Positions 17,025 to 26,743 of a DNA stretch of 64,000 bases are shown here, piece by piece. Both the position numbers and the translations under genes were made by a program. The notes under the pieces were generated by a model, which searched no databases, was not told the origin of the DNA, and saw nothing but the letters and a program-made list of their open reading frames with translations. How positions within the stretch are numbered: position 1 is the stretch's first letter; every line of letters begins with the position of its first letter. Source of the DNA: Taibaiella sp. (GTDB taxonomy: Bacteria; Bacteroidota; Bacteroidia; Chitinophagales; Chitinophagaceae); assembly GCA_013815385.1 (NCBI GenBank), contig JACDGL010000005.1:1-64000 (forward strand), written 5' to 3'.

Positions 17025-19829
17025 CTATTTTTTTACCAACATTTTAGTAACGACACTGCTGTTTTCCTCTTTTACTGAAATGTAATAGATGCCTGATGGA
17101 ATATTGGCAGTATTAATCTGCATAAGCCGTTCATAAGTTTGTTGTGCGATTACCACCTGGCCAAGTGTATTATGTACTAAGATATTACGAAGGCCGGCAG
17201 TATTAAAACTAATAGCGAGTAATTCGTCGACAGGGTTTGGATAAATAGTAAAACTATTTTGTACGCCTTGTAGGTTTGCAACTGTAAGTGGAGGCTGATT
17301 AGTTAGCCTGCCTACAAAGGCATCGTAGTTATAATACCCCGGTGTGAGTAAAGATGTAACGGTTATCTTACCGAACTTAGCAGTGTTATTAAAAGACCCG
17401 GCAATTGCAATAGTTGTGTCTGTGTTATCTACTGCAATAGCATTCCCGAAGTCCGCGTGTCCGCTAGCGTTAGTAACCCATATAGCGTTGCCGGAAGTAT
17501 CAAATTTTGCAATAAAAATATCTGTATAATCAGCAGCAGGCAAAGCGGTACCGCCTATTGTCAAATTACCACCATAATTGCCTATAATGTACGGATCGCC
17601 AGATACATCCGATGCAATCCCGGTTGTAGCATCATTAGTGCTGTTCCCGAAACGCTTCTGCCACAGGCGTGTACCGGTACCCGAATATTTTTCAATAAAT
17701 GCATCCTGCAGGGCTACTACCCCTGTGCCCGTGCTATAAATAGCATCCAGATAATTACCGGCTACATATGCATTGCCTGCATTATCAGTAGCAATGCCAT
17801 TACCACAGGAATAATTAGTGAGCGTTGACGTTCCCACGGCTGTGCCTGCATTATCAAGCCGGAACCACAATAAATTGCCTGCGGGATCGTACTTGCTTAC
17901 AAATACCCTATCATTGCCCGATGGCGTTTGCATTACCTGGTGCGCGCCATACCAGGCCGTAGTATCTGTAAGCAGGAATGGTGCCTGCGCAGCAATAGTC
18001 TGTGCCATTTTTATATTACCTGCCGGGTTGGGGTGTACGTTATCATAATTATAGATGGCTTTCATGTAGGTGGTAGCCGTATCCACTAACGCGCTATAAA
18101 AATCAACTACAGTCAGCGAATAAGTTGCAGCTACTGCCCTGATACGCCTGATGTATGGATCAACTCTTGTGCCTCCCAACGGGAGCAAAGTAGCCAGTAC
18201 AGGAATGATACCATGATTTCTGAAACAAGTGACAAGATTAACGAGGTTAGTCTGGTATTGGTTAGTATCTACTCCCGCATTGGCATCATTGGTGCCAATC
18301 TTCATACACACATATTTAGGATGCAGGCTTACTATTTCTGTAGTATCATATAACACGTTAATTGACTGATCTCCCGCACCAGCATTGGTAGCATATAGAT
18401 AAGGACTAGTATTGTATAAAACATCCTGGTAGCGATGCCCCTTACCGCCCGAATAATAGCCTGTAGTTATACTATTACCCACAAAGACTGTTAGCGGATC
18501 ATAATTTTCAGTACTGCTTAATTTGAAATTATAAACATTTTCAGTGCCTCCTAAAAAATACATACCATAGTACCCATTGTTAGGCATTATAAAATTTGTA
18601 GTGGGCGGTCCTACTGTGTATCTGTAACCTTTAGATATCCTGTAGTGCTTTGTATAATTAATAATGGTTGCAGAAAATGTATCGTAGCTTCTCTGAATTG
18701 CTACATTAATAGAATCGCCGATAGAAACAGCGTAGCCAATACTGGAATCAATGGCGCCAGAATAATTAAACAGAATTATCCTGTTACTATCTGTAATTGA
18801 CAACGGAAAATTTGCTACAAAGTAAACGTTACAAAACCTTGCAAGCCCTACACCTTTGCCACCGGTAATTACTTTCACATTGGACTCTACCTTGAAATTT
18901 TCCATGTCAGTAAAATAGTTGTAATAGATAAAATTGTAAAAGGAATTGTTCCCTCCCGTAGCCTGCATAGCTGTGCCTGTAAAATTAAGTGTGACATTAG
19001 GTATGTAGGAGTAAAAATTAGCCGGGAGAGAGGGATTATTAAATTGCTGATCTATAATTGTACCCAATTGTTTGGTACCATACGCAGTATTGCCACTTAT
19101 TTTGCCGGTAGCAAAAATATTACCTGCAGCATCAGTAGCAAGGGCAGTGGTAAGGCAATTGTCAGTTGATTTGCCCGCATTGGCCCATAACAGTGTCCCA
19201 CTGTTCGTGTACTTAGCAAGAAATGTATTGGTGTTACCACCTCTTAAAATAGTGCCGGAGAAATCTGCATATTGCTGAAAATAGCCGCCTATAATTGGAT
19301 TCCCTCCGGGATCAAGTGTAAGTGCAAGGGCTTTTACCATACCCACAGAACGGATACTTTGCGACCATTGGTAGGTACCATCTGGCGCATAGCGGGCAAG
19401 GAACCCGTTACTACCATTTCGGCTATCATTAGTTAAAGAATCAGCAGATGAAAAATGAATTGCCTGGCTATTCATATTGCCTGTTACATAGATATTATCA
19501 TTTGCATCTATGACCACACCTTTTGCTTCATCACTACCCTGCCCCTGTATCGTCTTTACCCAGAGAAGATTCCCTGCTGAATCGTATTTTGCTACAAAAG
19601 CACTACCGGCCAATGAGCCCGGTAAAACAACAGTCCCAAACATACTATTGGCAGAGTATACCCCGGCAGCAATAATATTATTATGATGATCATAGGCAAC
19701 AGTGGTACCGGCATTATTAACATTATTATTCTCTCCTGCTTTTTGTACCCATTTGTATGTTTGTGCTTGCAAAGAGAACGCACATAATAAGAAAAACATT
19801 AACAGGTAACCAAGTCTCTTTATATTCAT
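17025..19829 (-). CDS. T9SS-exported propeller with inserted SGNH hydrolase module
   Basis: 934-aa secreted protein. In order: signal peptide (1-22); SBBP-like repeats (about 25-255) with FVAKYDSAGNLLWVK-type strands; a beta-rich, jelly-roll-like domain (about 258-440); an SGNH hydrolase domain (about 445-630) with block I VFVGNSITTG, block II Gly in GAGDQS, block III GTND and block V DNVHPN; more SBBP-like repeats (about 640-850); T9SS sorting domain (SFTIYPNPVDELLAI ... KMLVKK). The hydrolase module interrupts a repeat between GNTAYGTKQLG and the matching GNDRVFVSKYD strand. All SGNH catalytic elements (Ser, Gly, Asn, Asp-His) appear present, so esterase activity is likely. Confidence 0.88.
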   Translation of the reverse strand: MNIKRLGYLLMFFLLCAFSLQAQTYKWVQKAGENNNVNNAGTTVAYDHHNNIIAAGVYSANSMFGTVVLPGSLAGSAFVAKYDSAGNLLWVKTIQGQGSDEAKGVVIDANDNIYVTGNMNSQAIHFSSADSLTNDSRNGSNGFLARYAPDGTYQWSQSIRSVGMVKALALTLDPGGNPIIGGYFQQYADFSGTILRGGNTNTFLAKYTNSGTLLWANAGKSTDNCLTTALATDAAGNIFATGKISGNTAYGTKQLGTIIDQQFNNPSLPANFYSYIPNVTLNFTGTAMQATGGNNSFYNFIYYNYFTDMENFKVESNVKVITGGKGVGLARFCNVYFVANFPLSITDSNRIILFNYSGAIDSSIGYAVSIGDSINVAIQRSYDTFSATIINYTKHYRISKGYRYTVGPPTTNFIMPNNGYYGMYFLGGTENVYNFKLSSTENYDPLTVFVGNSITTGYYSGGKGHRYQDVLYNTSPYLYATNAGAGDQSINVLYDTTEIVSLHPKYVCMKIGTNDANAGVDTNQYQTNLVNLVTCFRNHGIIPVLATLLPLGGTRVDPYIRRIRAVAATYSLTVVDFYSALVDTATTYMKAIYNYDNVHPNPAGNIKMAQTIAAQAPFLLTDTTAWYGAHQVMQTPSGNDRVFVSKYDPAGNLLWFRLDNAGTAVGTSTLTNYSCGNGIATDNAGNAYVAGNYLDAIYSTGTGVVALQDAFIEKYSGTGTRLWQKRFGNSTNDATTGIASDVSGDPYIIGNYGGNLTIGGTALPAADYTDIFIAKFDTSGNAIWVTNASGHADFGNAIAVDNTDTTIAIAGSFNNTAKFGKITVTSLLTPGYYNYDAFVGRLTNQPPLTVANLQGVQNSFTIYPNPVDELLAISFNTAGLRNILVHNTLGQVVIAQQTYERLMQINTANIPSGIYYISVKEENSSVVTKMLVKK

Positions 19830-19943
19830 AAACCAGCAGATGAATCAGGAATATCGTCAAGATAAGAAAAAATGAATATTATTCCTTGAAATAAGACGTG
19901 TATAAAGAACAGGTTTTTATACTTTTATTCAAATTCAAACCTT

Positions 19944-21074
19944 ATGAAGGTCGTTGCTGCTACAATACTTTTATTGTCCCTACCTATTTATAATTATGCA
20001 CAGGAGGCGCAACCAAAGCATGACCATATACCACTACAAAAAATAACAGATACATCAAGGTCGGTAAAACCCAAAGGTCTTGCCTATGCAGATGAGGTAC
20101 ATTTTAAAAATATGCGGCAACTGACAACAGGGGGAGATAATGCAGAAGCATACTTCGGGTTTGACAACGAGCATATAACCTTTCAGCGCACAAACCCTAA
20201 AGAGCATTTGTTGTGCGACCAGATCTTTTATGGCGCTATACCAAAAAAAAGCGCAGCGCCATTTACCTACAAAATGGTAAGCACCGGCAAAGGCCGCACT
20301 ACCTGTGCTTATCTGATGCCCGATAAAAAACATTTCCTTTACGCATCTACCTACAAAGGATCAGAATACTGCCCACCAATGCCTGACCGCGCGGCTATAA
20401 AAAAATATGTGTGGCCTATCTATGACAGCTATGATATTTATATAGCGACACTGGATGGCAAGATCGTGAAGGAATTAACCAATACTCCCGGCTATGATGC
20501 AGAGGCAACTATATCACCCAAAAAAGACAAAATAGTATTTACCAGCATGCGCAATGGCGACCTGGATATATACACAATGAACCTGGACGGCACCAATGTG
20601 AAACAGATCACCAATACGCTGGGCTATGATGGGGGCGCCTGTTTCTCGCCCGATGGTAAAAAAATAGTATGGCGCGCATCAAGGCCTACAACTCCTGAAG
20701 ACATAAAGGAATATAAAGCGCTGATGGCACAGGGACTGGTAATGCCCATAAAAATGGAGGTTTTTATTGCTAATGCGGATGGGAGTGATGTACACCAGGT
20801 CACTAACCTGGGTAAAGCTAATTGGGCACCCGCCTTTACGCCCGATGGGAAACGCATAGTATTTGCAAGTGACTATGAATATGAAAGGGGATTTCCTTTT
20901 AACCTATACCTTATAAATACAGATGGTACCGGGCTCCAGCGCATTAGCCACGATGGCAGCTTCGACGCGTTTCCTATGTTCTCACCAGATGGTAAGAAAT
21001 TTATCTTCAGCAGCAACCGAAACAATGGTGGCGGACATGATACGAATGTGTTTGTGTGTGACTGGGTGGAGTAG
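19944..21074 (+). CDS. TolB-like (PD40) beta-propeller protein
   Basis: 376-aa protein with a signal peptide ending NYAQE and several PD40/WD40-like repeats: AEATISPKKDKIVFTS, GACFSPDGKKIVWRA, APAFTPDGKRIVFASD and AFPMFSPDGKKFIFSSN. These fold as a propeller like the TolB C-terminal domain. In Bacteroidota such stand-alone proteins are periplasmic and of unknown role; it is not TolB itself, since no tol-pal genes are nearby. The N-terminal part (30-160) has no recognised domain. Followed by crcB after 42 bp on the same strand. Confidence 0.85.
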   Translation: MKVVAATILLLSLPIYNYAQEAQPKHDHIPLQKITDTSRSVKPKGLAYADEVHFKNMRQLTTGGDNAEAYFGFDNEHITFQRTNPKEHLLCDQIFYGAIPKKSAAPFTYKMVSTGKGRTTCAYLMPDKKHFLYASTYKGSEYCPPMPDRAAIKKYVWPIYDSYDIYIATLDGKIVKELTNTPGYDAEATISPKKDKIVFTSMRNGDLDIYTMNLDGTNVKQITNTLGYDGGACFSPDGKKIVWRASRPTTPEDIKEYKALMAQGLVMPIKMEVFIANADGSDVHQVTNLGKANWAPAFTPDGKRIVFASDYEYERGFPFNLYLINTDGTGLQRISHDGSFDAFPMFSPDGKKFIFSSNRNNGGGHDTNVFVCDWVE

Positions 21075-21116
21075 GAAATCAATAGTAAAAGTCAAAAAAA
21101 GCTAAACAATAAACAG

Positions 21117-21488
21117 ATGCTCCGAAATTTTTTGATGGTGGGCTTAGGGGGCGCGGCCGGAAGTATGGCCCGGTATGGTATAGGCTACGGCATAAACCGT
21201 ATCATAAAGACTGAGTTCCCTTTTGGTATTTTCACGATCAACCTGGCCGGATGCCTGCTTATAGGGATATTGTTCGGCCTGGCGCAACGCAATACTTACC
21301 TGCAGGATGTTGGCTGGTCGCTGCTGGCTGTCGGCTTTTGCGGCGGTTTCACCACTTTTTCCTCATTTGCCCTGGATAATATTTCACTGGCAGGAAAGCA
21401 GCATACGGGACTAGCAATACTCTACACCCTACTAAGTGTGGTGATAGGGATAGCACTATGCCGGGCAGGAATGTGGCTAGCCAGATAG
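21117..21488 (+). CDS. crcB: Fluoride ion channel CrcB/Fluc
   Basis: Small four-helix inner-membrane protein of 123 aa that exports fluoride as a dual-topology dimer. Family signatures are GGAAGSMARYGIG near the N-terminus, FGIFTINLAGCLLIG (N in TM2) and GFCGGFTTFSSFALD (the Phe-box and Na+-site loop). There is no room for, and no sign of, a fluoride riboswitch in the 42-bp gap upstream. Confidence 0.95.
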   Translation: MLRNFLMVGLGGAAGSMARYGIGYGINRIIKTEFPFGIFTINLAGCLLIGILFGLAQRNTYLQDVGWSLLAVGFCGGFTTFSSFALDNISLAGKQHTGLAILYTLLSVVIGIALCRAGMWLAR

Positions 21489-21557
21489 CCCCTTATTACC
21501 TGTTTTTGAATAATCCCCGCGGGTTTGCTAATTTAGCACCGCAATACCAGTTTCCTC

Positions 21558-22811
21558 ATGATAGAGATCAAAGTTCCTACAGTTGGCGAATCGATAAGTG
21601 AAGTAACATTAGTAAAATGGTTGAAAAAAGACGGTGACTACGTGAACCGTGATGAACTATTGTGCGAACTGGAATCTGAGAAAGCAACCTTTGAGCTGAA
21701 TGCTGAACAGGCAGGGATACTCCATATAGTAGCTCAGGAAAACGCTACCCTGGCTATAGGCGATGTAGCCTGCAAAATAGATGAAACGGCAGCAGCCCCT
21801 GCTGCAAAAGCTACGCCTGAAGCCCCTAAAAAAGAAGAAAAGCAAGCCACAGCAAAAACTCCGCCTGCAACAGAAAAACCGTCAGAAGAATCAAAAACTA
21901 ATAAAACGACTGGCGCCTCTGCTACTGACGTAAAAGCCACCCCTGTAGCACAGGCCATCATGGCCGACAAACAGGTAAAAAGCGCTGATGTAAAGGGTAC
22001 AGGTGCAAAAGGTCGCATCATGAAGCAGGATGTATTGGAGGCGTTGAGTCACCCTGGCAAAAAGGGCGGAAGCGACGCTTTTACCCGCCAGGACAGGAGG
22101 GAGAAGATGAGCAACCTGCGAAAAACAGTATCGCGCAGGCTGGTAGAAGCTAAGAACAGCACGGCCATGCTCACCACATTTAATGAGGTGGACATGACCC
22201 GTATAATGGATATACGCAAGCAGTATAAAGATAAATTCAAAGAGGCTCATGGTGTGAACCTGGGCTTTATGTCCTTTTTCACAAAGGCTTGCTGTATAGC
22301 GCTTACCGAATGGCCATCAGTAAATGCTTATATAGACGGAGAAGAACTGGTATACCATGAATATTGCGATATATCAATTGCAGTATCGGCTCCCAAAGGG
22401 CTTGTAGTACCGGTAATACGAAATGCTGAAAGCCTGGGCATGGCGGAGATAGAAACCACGGTTATAGACCTGGCCACCAAGGCACGCAACAATAAGCTGA
22501 CAATAGAAGAAATGACCGGCGGCACATTCACTATAACTAATGGTGGTGTATTTGGCTCGCTTATGTCCACTCCTATCATCAATATACCACAAAGCGCCAT
22601 TTTGGGTATGCACAAGATACAGGAGCGCCCTATGGCTATAAACGGAAAAGTGGAAGTAAGGCCCATGATGTATCTGGCGCTTAGCTACGACCATCGTATC
22701 ATTGATGGCCGTGAATCAGTTAGCTTCCTGGTGCGCGTGAAGGAGCTACTTGAAAATCCTGAATTGCTTCTCTTTGGGCAAGATCCTATGAAAACCTTGC
22801 TGGAAATGTAA
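21558..22811 (+). CDS. odhB: 2-oxoglutarate dehydrogenase E2, dihydrolipoyl succinyltransferase
   Basis: E2 component of the 2-oxoglutarate dehydrogenase complex (TCA cycle), 417 aa. The lipoyl domain occupies 1-75 with the modified Lys in ESEKATFEL (about residue 43). A flexible Ala/Pro/Lys/Thr-rich linker follows, then a peripheral-subunit-binding domain ([20 protein letters not shown]) at about 130-165. The catalytic domain carries the active-site motif [10 protein letters not shown] near the C-terminus. The E1 gene odhA lies 3.9 kb downstream with recQ in between, which is unusual. No lipoamide dehydrogenase gene is seen here. Confidence 0.95.
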   Translation: MIEIKVPTVGESISEVTLVKWLKKDGDYVNRDELLCELESEKATFELNAEQAGILHIVAQENATLAIGDVACKIDETAAAPAAKATPEAPKKEEKQATAKTPPATEKPSEESKTNKTTGASATDVKATPVAQAIMADKQVKSADVKGTGAKGRIMKQDVLEALSHPGKKGGSDAFTRQDRREKMSNLRKTVSRRLVEAKNSTAMLTTFNEVDMTRIMDIRKQYKDKFKEAHGVNLGFMSFFTKACCIALTEWPSVNAYIDGEELVYHEYCDISIAVSAPKGLVVPVIRNAESLGMAEIETTVIDLATKARNNKLTIEEMTGGTFTITNGGVFGSLMSTPIINIPQSAILGMHKIQERPMAINGKVEVRPMMYLALSYDHRIIDGRESVSFLVRVKELLENPELLLFGQDPMKTLLEM

Positions 22812-23021
22812 TTCCCATCTCTGTTTTTCCTTTTACTGTTTACAAAATAACGGGCTGTAAATGCGGTGCGCAATCCTATTGATCTGTTTCTCCTGTAAAC
22901 CGATAAAGCACCCTATTTTATAAATTTCAAAAAACATAATGAAATCGCTATTGATTAACAGGAAATTTTTATATTTTGCCTCATCCATAAGCCCATACTT
23001 AATTCACATAAAAAAAACTGC

Positions 23022-23720
23022 ATGAAGAAACTTATAGTTATGATCATTGCCTTAATACCCCTGACTGTAAATGCCCAATACTGGGAATTTGGTTTGGGTG
23101 GCGGAGTTAGCCAGAATGGCGCACCAAGTAGCAATATGTACTACAAGGCCGACCAATCTACTATTAACTACGCGGCAAGCACCAAATTGGCATATGTATT
23201 TCATTATGGCTTTAAGGTAGGCCTGCAGGCTAATGTCTCAGAACTATCAGGGACCTCCTCAACTACCTATACCAGCATATATGGCGGTACAATAGGTGGA
23301 GATGATAAGCGCTTTGTATATTCCAAAGTGACCACCGCACTATGCCTGACCGTGAATAAATCCTTTTTCATTGGCAGACATGAACTTTACCTGGGCGCAG
23401 CCGCAGGATGGGGCGTGGGGCGCAACTCACATAGCCATACTGAGAACGAGTCTTACATAGCACCGGATGGTGGAAACGGTTTTACCTATGGAGGGCAGAT
23501 AGGTTATGTATTTAATCTTAATGACCAGTGGGGGTTGAATATAGAAGTGGCACCGCGTATGTACACCCTGAAGTATGATGCGGAAGCTCCTCTTATAGCA
23601 CCACACGAGGAGTTGAATTATACTATATTGGCATATCCTGTAACCGTGGGCATACATTACCGGTTCCCTTATAATATTGTCAGCAATATGGAGCGTTTTA
23701 ATTTCCGCAGAGAAGACTAA
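23022..23720 (+). CDS. Putative outer-membrane beta-barrel protein
   Basis: 232-aa protein with a signal peptide (about 1-18, ending TVNAQ) and many amphipathic beta-strands with aromatic ends (YWEFGLGGGVSQNG, LAYVFHYGFKVGLQANV, LYLGAAAGWGVG, YGGQIGYVFNL, VTVGIHYRFPY). It resembles outer-membrane protein beta-barrel-domain (PF13505/PF13568) proteins. Located between odhB and recQ, ending in a strong terminator, hence probably its own transcription unit. No specific function. Confidence 0.7.
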   Translation: MKKLIVMIIALIPLTVNAQYWEFGLGGGVSQNGAPSSNMYYKADQSTINYAASTKLAYVFHYGFKVGLQANVSELSGTSSTTYTSIYGGTIGGDDKRFVYSKVTTALCLTVNKSFFIGRHELYLGAAAGWGVGRNSHSHTENESYIAPDGGNGFTYGGQIGYVFNLNDQWGLNIEVAPRMYTLKYDAEAPLIAPHEELNYTILAYPVTVGIHYRFPYNIVSNMERFNFRRED

Positions 23721-23741
23721 GTCATTTTCTACAAATACGTT

Positions 23742-23775
23742 AAATAAAATAGCGCCCGGGCGCTATTTTATTTTG
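23742..23775 (+). terminator. Bidirectional-type terminator between barrel gene and recQ
   Basis: A 16-bp perfect palindrome centred at 23757/23758 (AAATAAAATAGCGCCC and its complement) followed by T-rich sequence. It ends 21 bp after the barrel protein's stop codon begins to be cleared and 26 bp before the recQ ATG. Confidence 0.85.
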
Positions 23776-23783
23776 TGGTAATC

Positions 23784-23791
23784 TATCTTTG
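23784..23791 (+). promoter_or_regulatory. -7 box candidate for recQ
   Basis: TATCTTTG matches TAnnTTTG. It lies just 9 bases before ATG 23801, which would give a leader of only a few bases. The nearest TTTG upstream is too close to be a -33 box, so this is a weak candidate. Confidence 0.3.
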
Positions 23792-23800
23792 GCCGGCACG

Positions 23801-25963
23801 ATGATACAGTATACAACAGGACAATTGGCAGGAGCTTTAAAGCATTATTTTGGCTATGATGATTTCAGGCTGGAGCAGGAGCATATTATAAGAACTGTAT
23901 TGGCTGGCAGGGATGTATTGGCTATAATGCCTACCGGCGGCGGAAAATCCATATGCTATCAGCTCCCTGCTTTGCTGCTAGATGGGCTAACCATAGTCGT
24001 TTCCCCGCTTATAGCGCTGATGAAAGACCAGGTGGATGCATTACATGCAGCTGGTATTGAGGCTGCCTTCATTAATTCATCACAGACCGCAGCACAGCAG
24101 CAAACAATACTGCAAAAAATAAAGAACAATAGCCTGAAACTGTTATATGCAGCTCCTGAAAGGTTGATGAACGATCAATCATTTTTCAGCTTGCTGAAAG
24201 AAATAAAACCAGTGCTATTTGCAATAGATGAAGCACACTGCATTTCGCAATGGGGGCACGATTTCCGTCAGGAATACCTGCAACTGGCAACCATAAAAAA
24301 GAATTTCCCAGGTACACCGGTAATAGCACTTACCGCCAGCGCTGATGGAGTAACGCAAAATGATATTGCCGATAAACTGGCCCTGCAAAACCCTAAGAAG
24401 TATGTTTCTTCATTTAACCGGCCAAATATCTACTACTACGTACGGCCTAAAAAAAATACTACAGGGCATGTAATTGATTACATAAAACAACACCCAGACG
24501 ATTGCGGTATTGTGTATGCATTATCGCGTAAGGCAACAGAAGAGATAGCGGCGCAGATAGCTAATAATGGCATTAAAACAGCATACTATCATGCAGGAAT
24601 GAGTTCAGAAGAGCGTTCCAGAGTACAGGAGGCATTCCAGCGGGATGAGGTGAGGGTGATCGTAGCTACCATAGCATTTGGTATGGGCATAGATAAATCG
24701 AACGTGCGGTATGTGATACATTATGATGTACCTAAGAATATAGAAGGCTACTACCAGGAAACAGGTAGGGCTGGGCGTGATGGATTAAAAAGTGATGCAA
24801 TACTTTTTTACTCTGTAGCAGATATCATCAAACTGAAAAACTTTGTGATAGTAGATGGTAACCAGCAACAGACCGCTGTAGCCATTAAGAAGCTGAACCT
24901 GATGCAGGAGTTTTGCGAGAGCGAAGGATGCCGCAGGCAGTATTTAATGCAATATTTTGGCGAAGCCGCACCTGCATACTGCGGCAGCTGCGACTATTGC
25001 TTATCGAGCCTGGAACAAAAGGATATGACAGTAGATGCGCAGAAACTATTATCTGCCATAGCCCGAACAGGAGAAAGATTTGGCGCAGGCTATGTTATTG
25101 ATTTCCTGCGAGGCTCTGAGAGTGAAAAAATATATACTGCACATAAAGAGCTAAAAACTTATGGCATAGGCAAGCATCTGAAAAAGGATGAATGGAACTG
25201 GCTGGTAAAACAAATGCTGCGTCTAAAGATGCTGGGCCGCACGGAGGATACCTATAGCACCCTTCAACTAAATGATGTAAGCAGGGATATACTACAGGGC
25301 AGGCTACAGGTACAACTGGTGATGAAGAAAGAGGACAAAGAAAAACCGGAAGATGCTGTTACCACCTATGATGCGGCGCTAATGAAAGAGTTGCGAAGTG
25401 TACGTACAGCACTCGCAGAAGAAGAAAATGTACCGCCCTATATCATAATAGCAGACAATGCACTTAGTGAAATGGCGAGTTATCTGCCCCAGTCTTATGA
25501 AGAGCTAAAGGGTATAAGCGGCTTTGGCGATTATAAAATATCGAAGTATGGTGCGGCCTTTATGAAAGTGCTGCAACAGCATGCGCGTGCGGGCAGCCTG
25601 GAATCAAAGATGCATCTGAAAGCACCTAAAAAGGAAAGAAAAACTACTATAACCAAAGCCAGTGGCCCCACCAATACCCAGCACACATCACTACAACTAT
25701 ATAATGAGGGATTGAGCGTGGCGGAAATAGCCGCGCAACGCAACCTGAGCCCGATAACAGTGGAAGGACACCTGGCAGTTTTTGTAATAACTGGCGAGCT
25801 GGAGATAACTAAACTGGTAAGCGCCGAAAAACTGGCATATATGCAACCCTTTATAAAAACAGCAGGTAGCAAAGGATTACTAAAACCATTAAAAGACCTG
25901 CTTGGCGATGACTATACCTATGGCGAAATACGGCTGGCAATGGCTTACTATAATAAACAATAG
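23801..25963 (+). CDS. recQ: ATP-dependent DNA helicase RecQ
   Basis: 720-aa superfamily 2 helicase unwinding DNA 3' to 5' in recombination repair. Walker A MPTGGGKS and the DExH box IDEAHCISQWGHDFR are in the first RecA domain; IGMGID/TGRAGRDG-type motifs V-VI (FGMGIDKSNVRYVIH, QETGRAGRDG) are in the second. Zn-binding cysteines CESEGCRRQYL ... CGSCDYC follow in the RQC region. An HRDC domain lies at about 520-600 and a C-terminal helix-turn-helix (SLQLYNEGLSVAEIAAQRNL, HTH_40-like) at about 630-720. ATG 23801 was preferred over TTG four codons earlier. Confidence 0.95.
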   Translation: MIQYTTGQLAGALKHYFGYDDFRLEQEHIIRTVLAGRDVLAIMPTGGGKSICYQLPALLLDGLTIVVSPLIALMKDQVDALHAAGIEAAFINSSQTAAQQQTILQKIKNNSLKLLYAAPERLMNDQSFFSLLKEIKPVLFAIDEAHCISQWGHDFRQEYLQLATIKKNFPGTPVIALTASADGVTQNDIADKLALQNPKKYVSSFNRPNIYYYVRPKKNTTGHVIDYIKQHPDDCGIVYALSRKATEEIAAQIANNGIKTAYYHAGMSSEERSRVQEAFQRDEVRVIVATIAFGMGIDKSNVRYVIHYDVPKNIEGYYQETGRAGRDGLKSDAILFYSVADIIKLKNFVIVDGNQQQTAVAIKKLNLMQEFCESEGCRRQYLMQYFGEAAPAYCGSCDYCLSSLEQKDMTVDAQKLLSAIARTGERFGAGYVIDFLRGSESEKIYTAHKELKTYGIGKHLKKDEWNWLVKQMLRLKMLGRTEDTYSTLQLNDVSRDILQGRLQVQLVMKKEDKEKPEDAVTTYDAALMKELRSVRTALAEEENVPPYIIIADNALSEMASYLPQSYEELKGISGFGDYKISKYGAAFMKVLQQHARAGSLESKMHLKAPKKERKTTITKASGPTNTQHTSLQLYNEGLSVAEIAAQRNLSPITVEGHLAVFVITGELEITKLVSAEKLAYMQPFIKTAGSKGLLKPLKDLLGDDYTYGEIRLAMAYYNKQ

Positions 25964-26081
25964 AAACCAGACATAGCACAATTAAAAAAGAGCCGTATTG
26001 AAAACAATATAGCCCTTTAATACAATTTTAGAATGCAGTCTCTTATATAACCCGGTAACGGGATAATGCAATACTAAATAC

Positions 26082-26420
26082 TTACAGATATGGAAATTCA
26101 GGAAATGTATAGCTCACATCCCTGGTCTTAGCGTAGTTGCGGATGTGGGTATGGTGTATATCATTAGGGTCTTCCTGATGGTGCCCTATCACCAGCACAT
26201 CATAAAAAGGCCCCGAATAGCCAAGCAAAGACTCCTTGGTAATCTTTTTCTGGGTTTTGTAATTGTAAATGAAAACATCTTTATTCTCTTCATCAAACGG
26301 GGCTACTGCTACATGCTTAATAGATACCCCAGAGCCAGTGTGGTACTCGGTGCCTAATAAATGAGAAAAATCTTTGCAGATAGTACTCGCTTGTTCGAAA
26401 CTAAACGGTTTGGGGCGCAT
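26082..26420 (-). CDS. Hypothetical protein, 112 aa
   Basis: Unrecognised soluble protein. It has no signal peptide or membrane segment. It contains an alternating beta region (KHVAVAPFDEENKDVFIYNY) and a His-rich stretch (GHHQEDPNDIHHTHIRNY) that might bind metal. Single minus-strand gene between recQ and odhA. The clean ATG and length favour a true gene, but no family was recalled. Confidence 0.55.
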   Translation of the reverse strand: MRPKPFSFEQASTICKDFSHLLGTEYHTGSGVSIKHVAVAPFDEENKDVFIYNYKTQKKITKESLLGYSGPFYDVLVIGHHQEDPNDIHHTHIRNYAKTRDVSYTFPEFPYL

Positions 26421-26743
26421 ATACTTGATTGTTTAATGGTTAACAACGCAATGGCAATCCACAAAACCAGGCTAAAGAACTAAATACGGGGTAATAACTC
26501 CTACGCATTAAAGAAAATCCTTGGGGGTATAAACTTCACACCTAACGCACAATAATTTTTCTTCTTTAAAATTACATTTTTTTATATCAAAAGCAATGTG
26601 TTTGAAAATATAGTTCCATATGGGTAGAAAATGAGGATTATTCAAGGTTTTGTGGGTGTGAGGAATTAATTTTGCGGTGCTGCAGGAATATAGTGGAGCG
26701 AAGTATCAATTAAGAACAGCATACCTAATTACAAATCAAAGCA
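26421..26743. other. Noncoding region upstream of odhA
   Basis: 323 bp. AT-rich, no open frame of note. A TAATTTTG box at 26667-26674 is the likely -7 element for odhA. Nothing else was recognised. Confidence 0.4.
26667..26674 (+). promoter_or_regulatory. -7 box of odhA
   Basis: TAATTTTG fits TAnnTTTG and leaves a leader of about 65 bases before the ATG at 26744. A TTTG stands only 14 bp upstream, shorter than the usual spacing. Confidence 0.35.

Noticed and set aside
9858-19829. CRISPR-like or satellite repeats
   Set aside because: The repetition is at protein level (propeller blades) with diverged DNA, not regular DNA repeats with spacers.
21075-21116. Fluoride riboswitch before crcB
   Set aside because: Only 42 bp are available and no riboswitch fold was seen.
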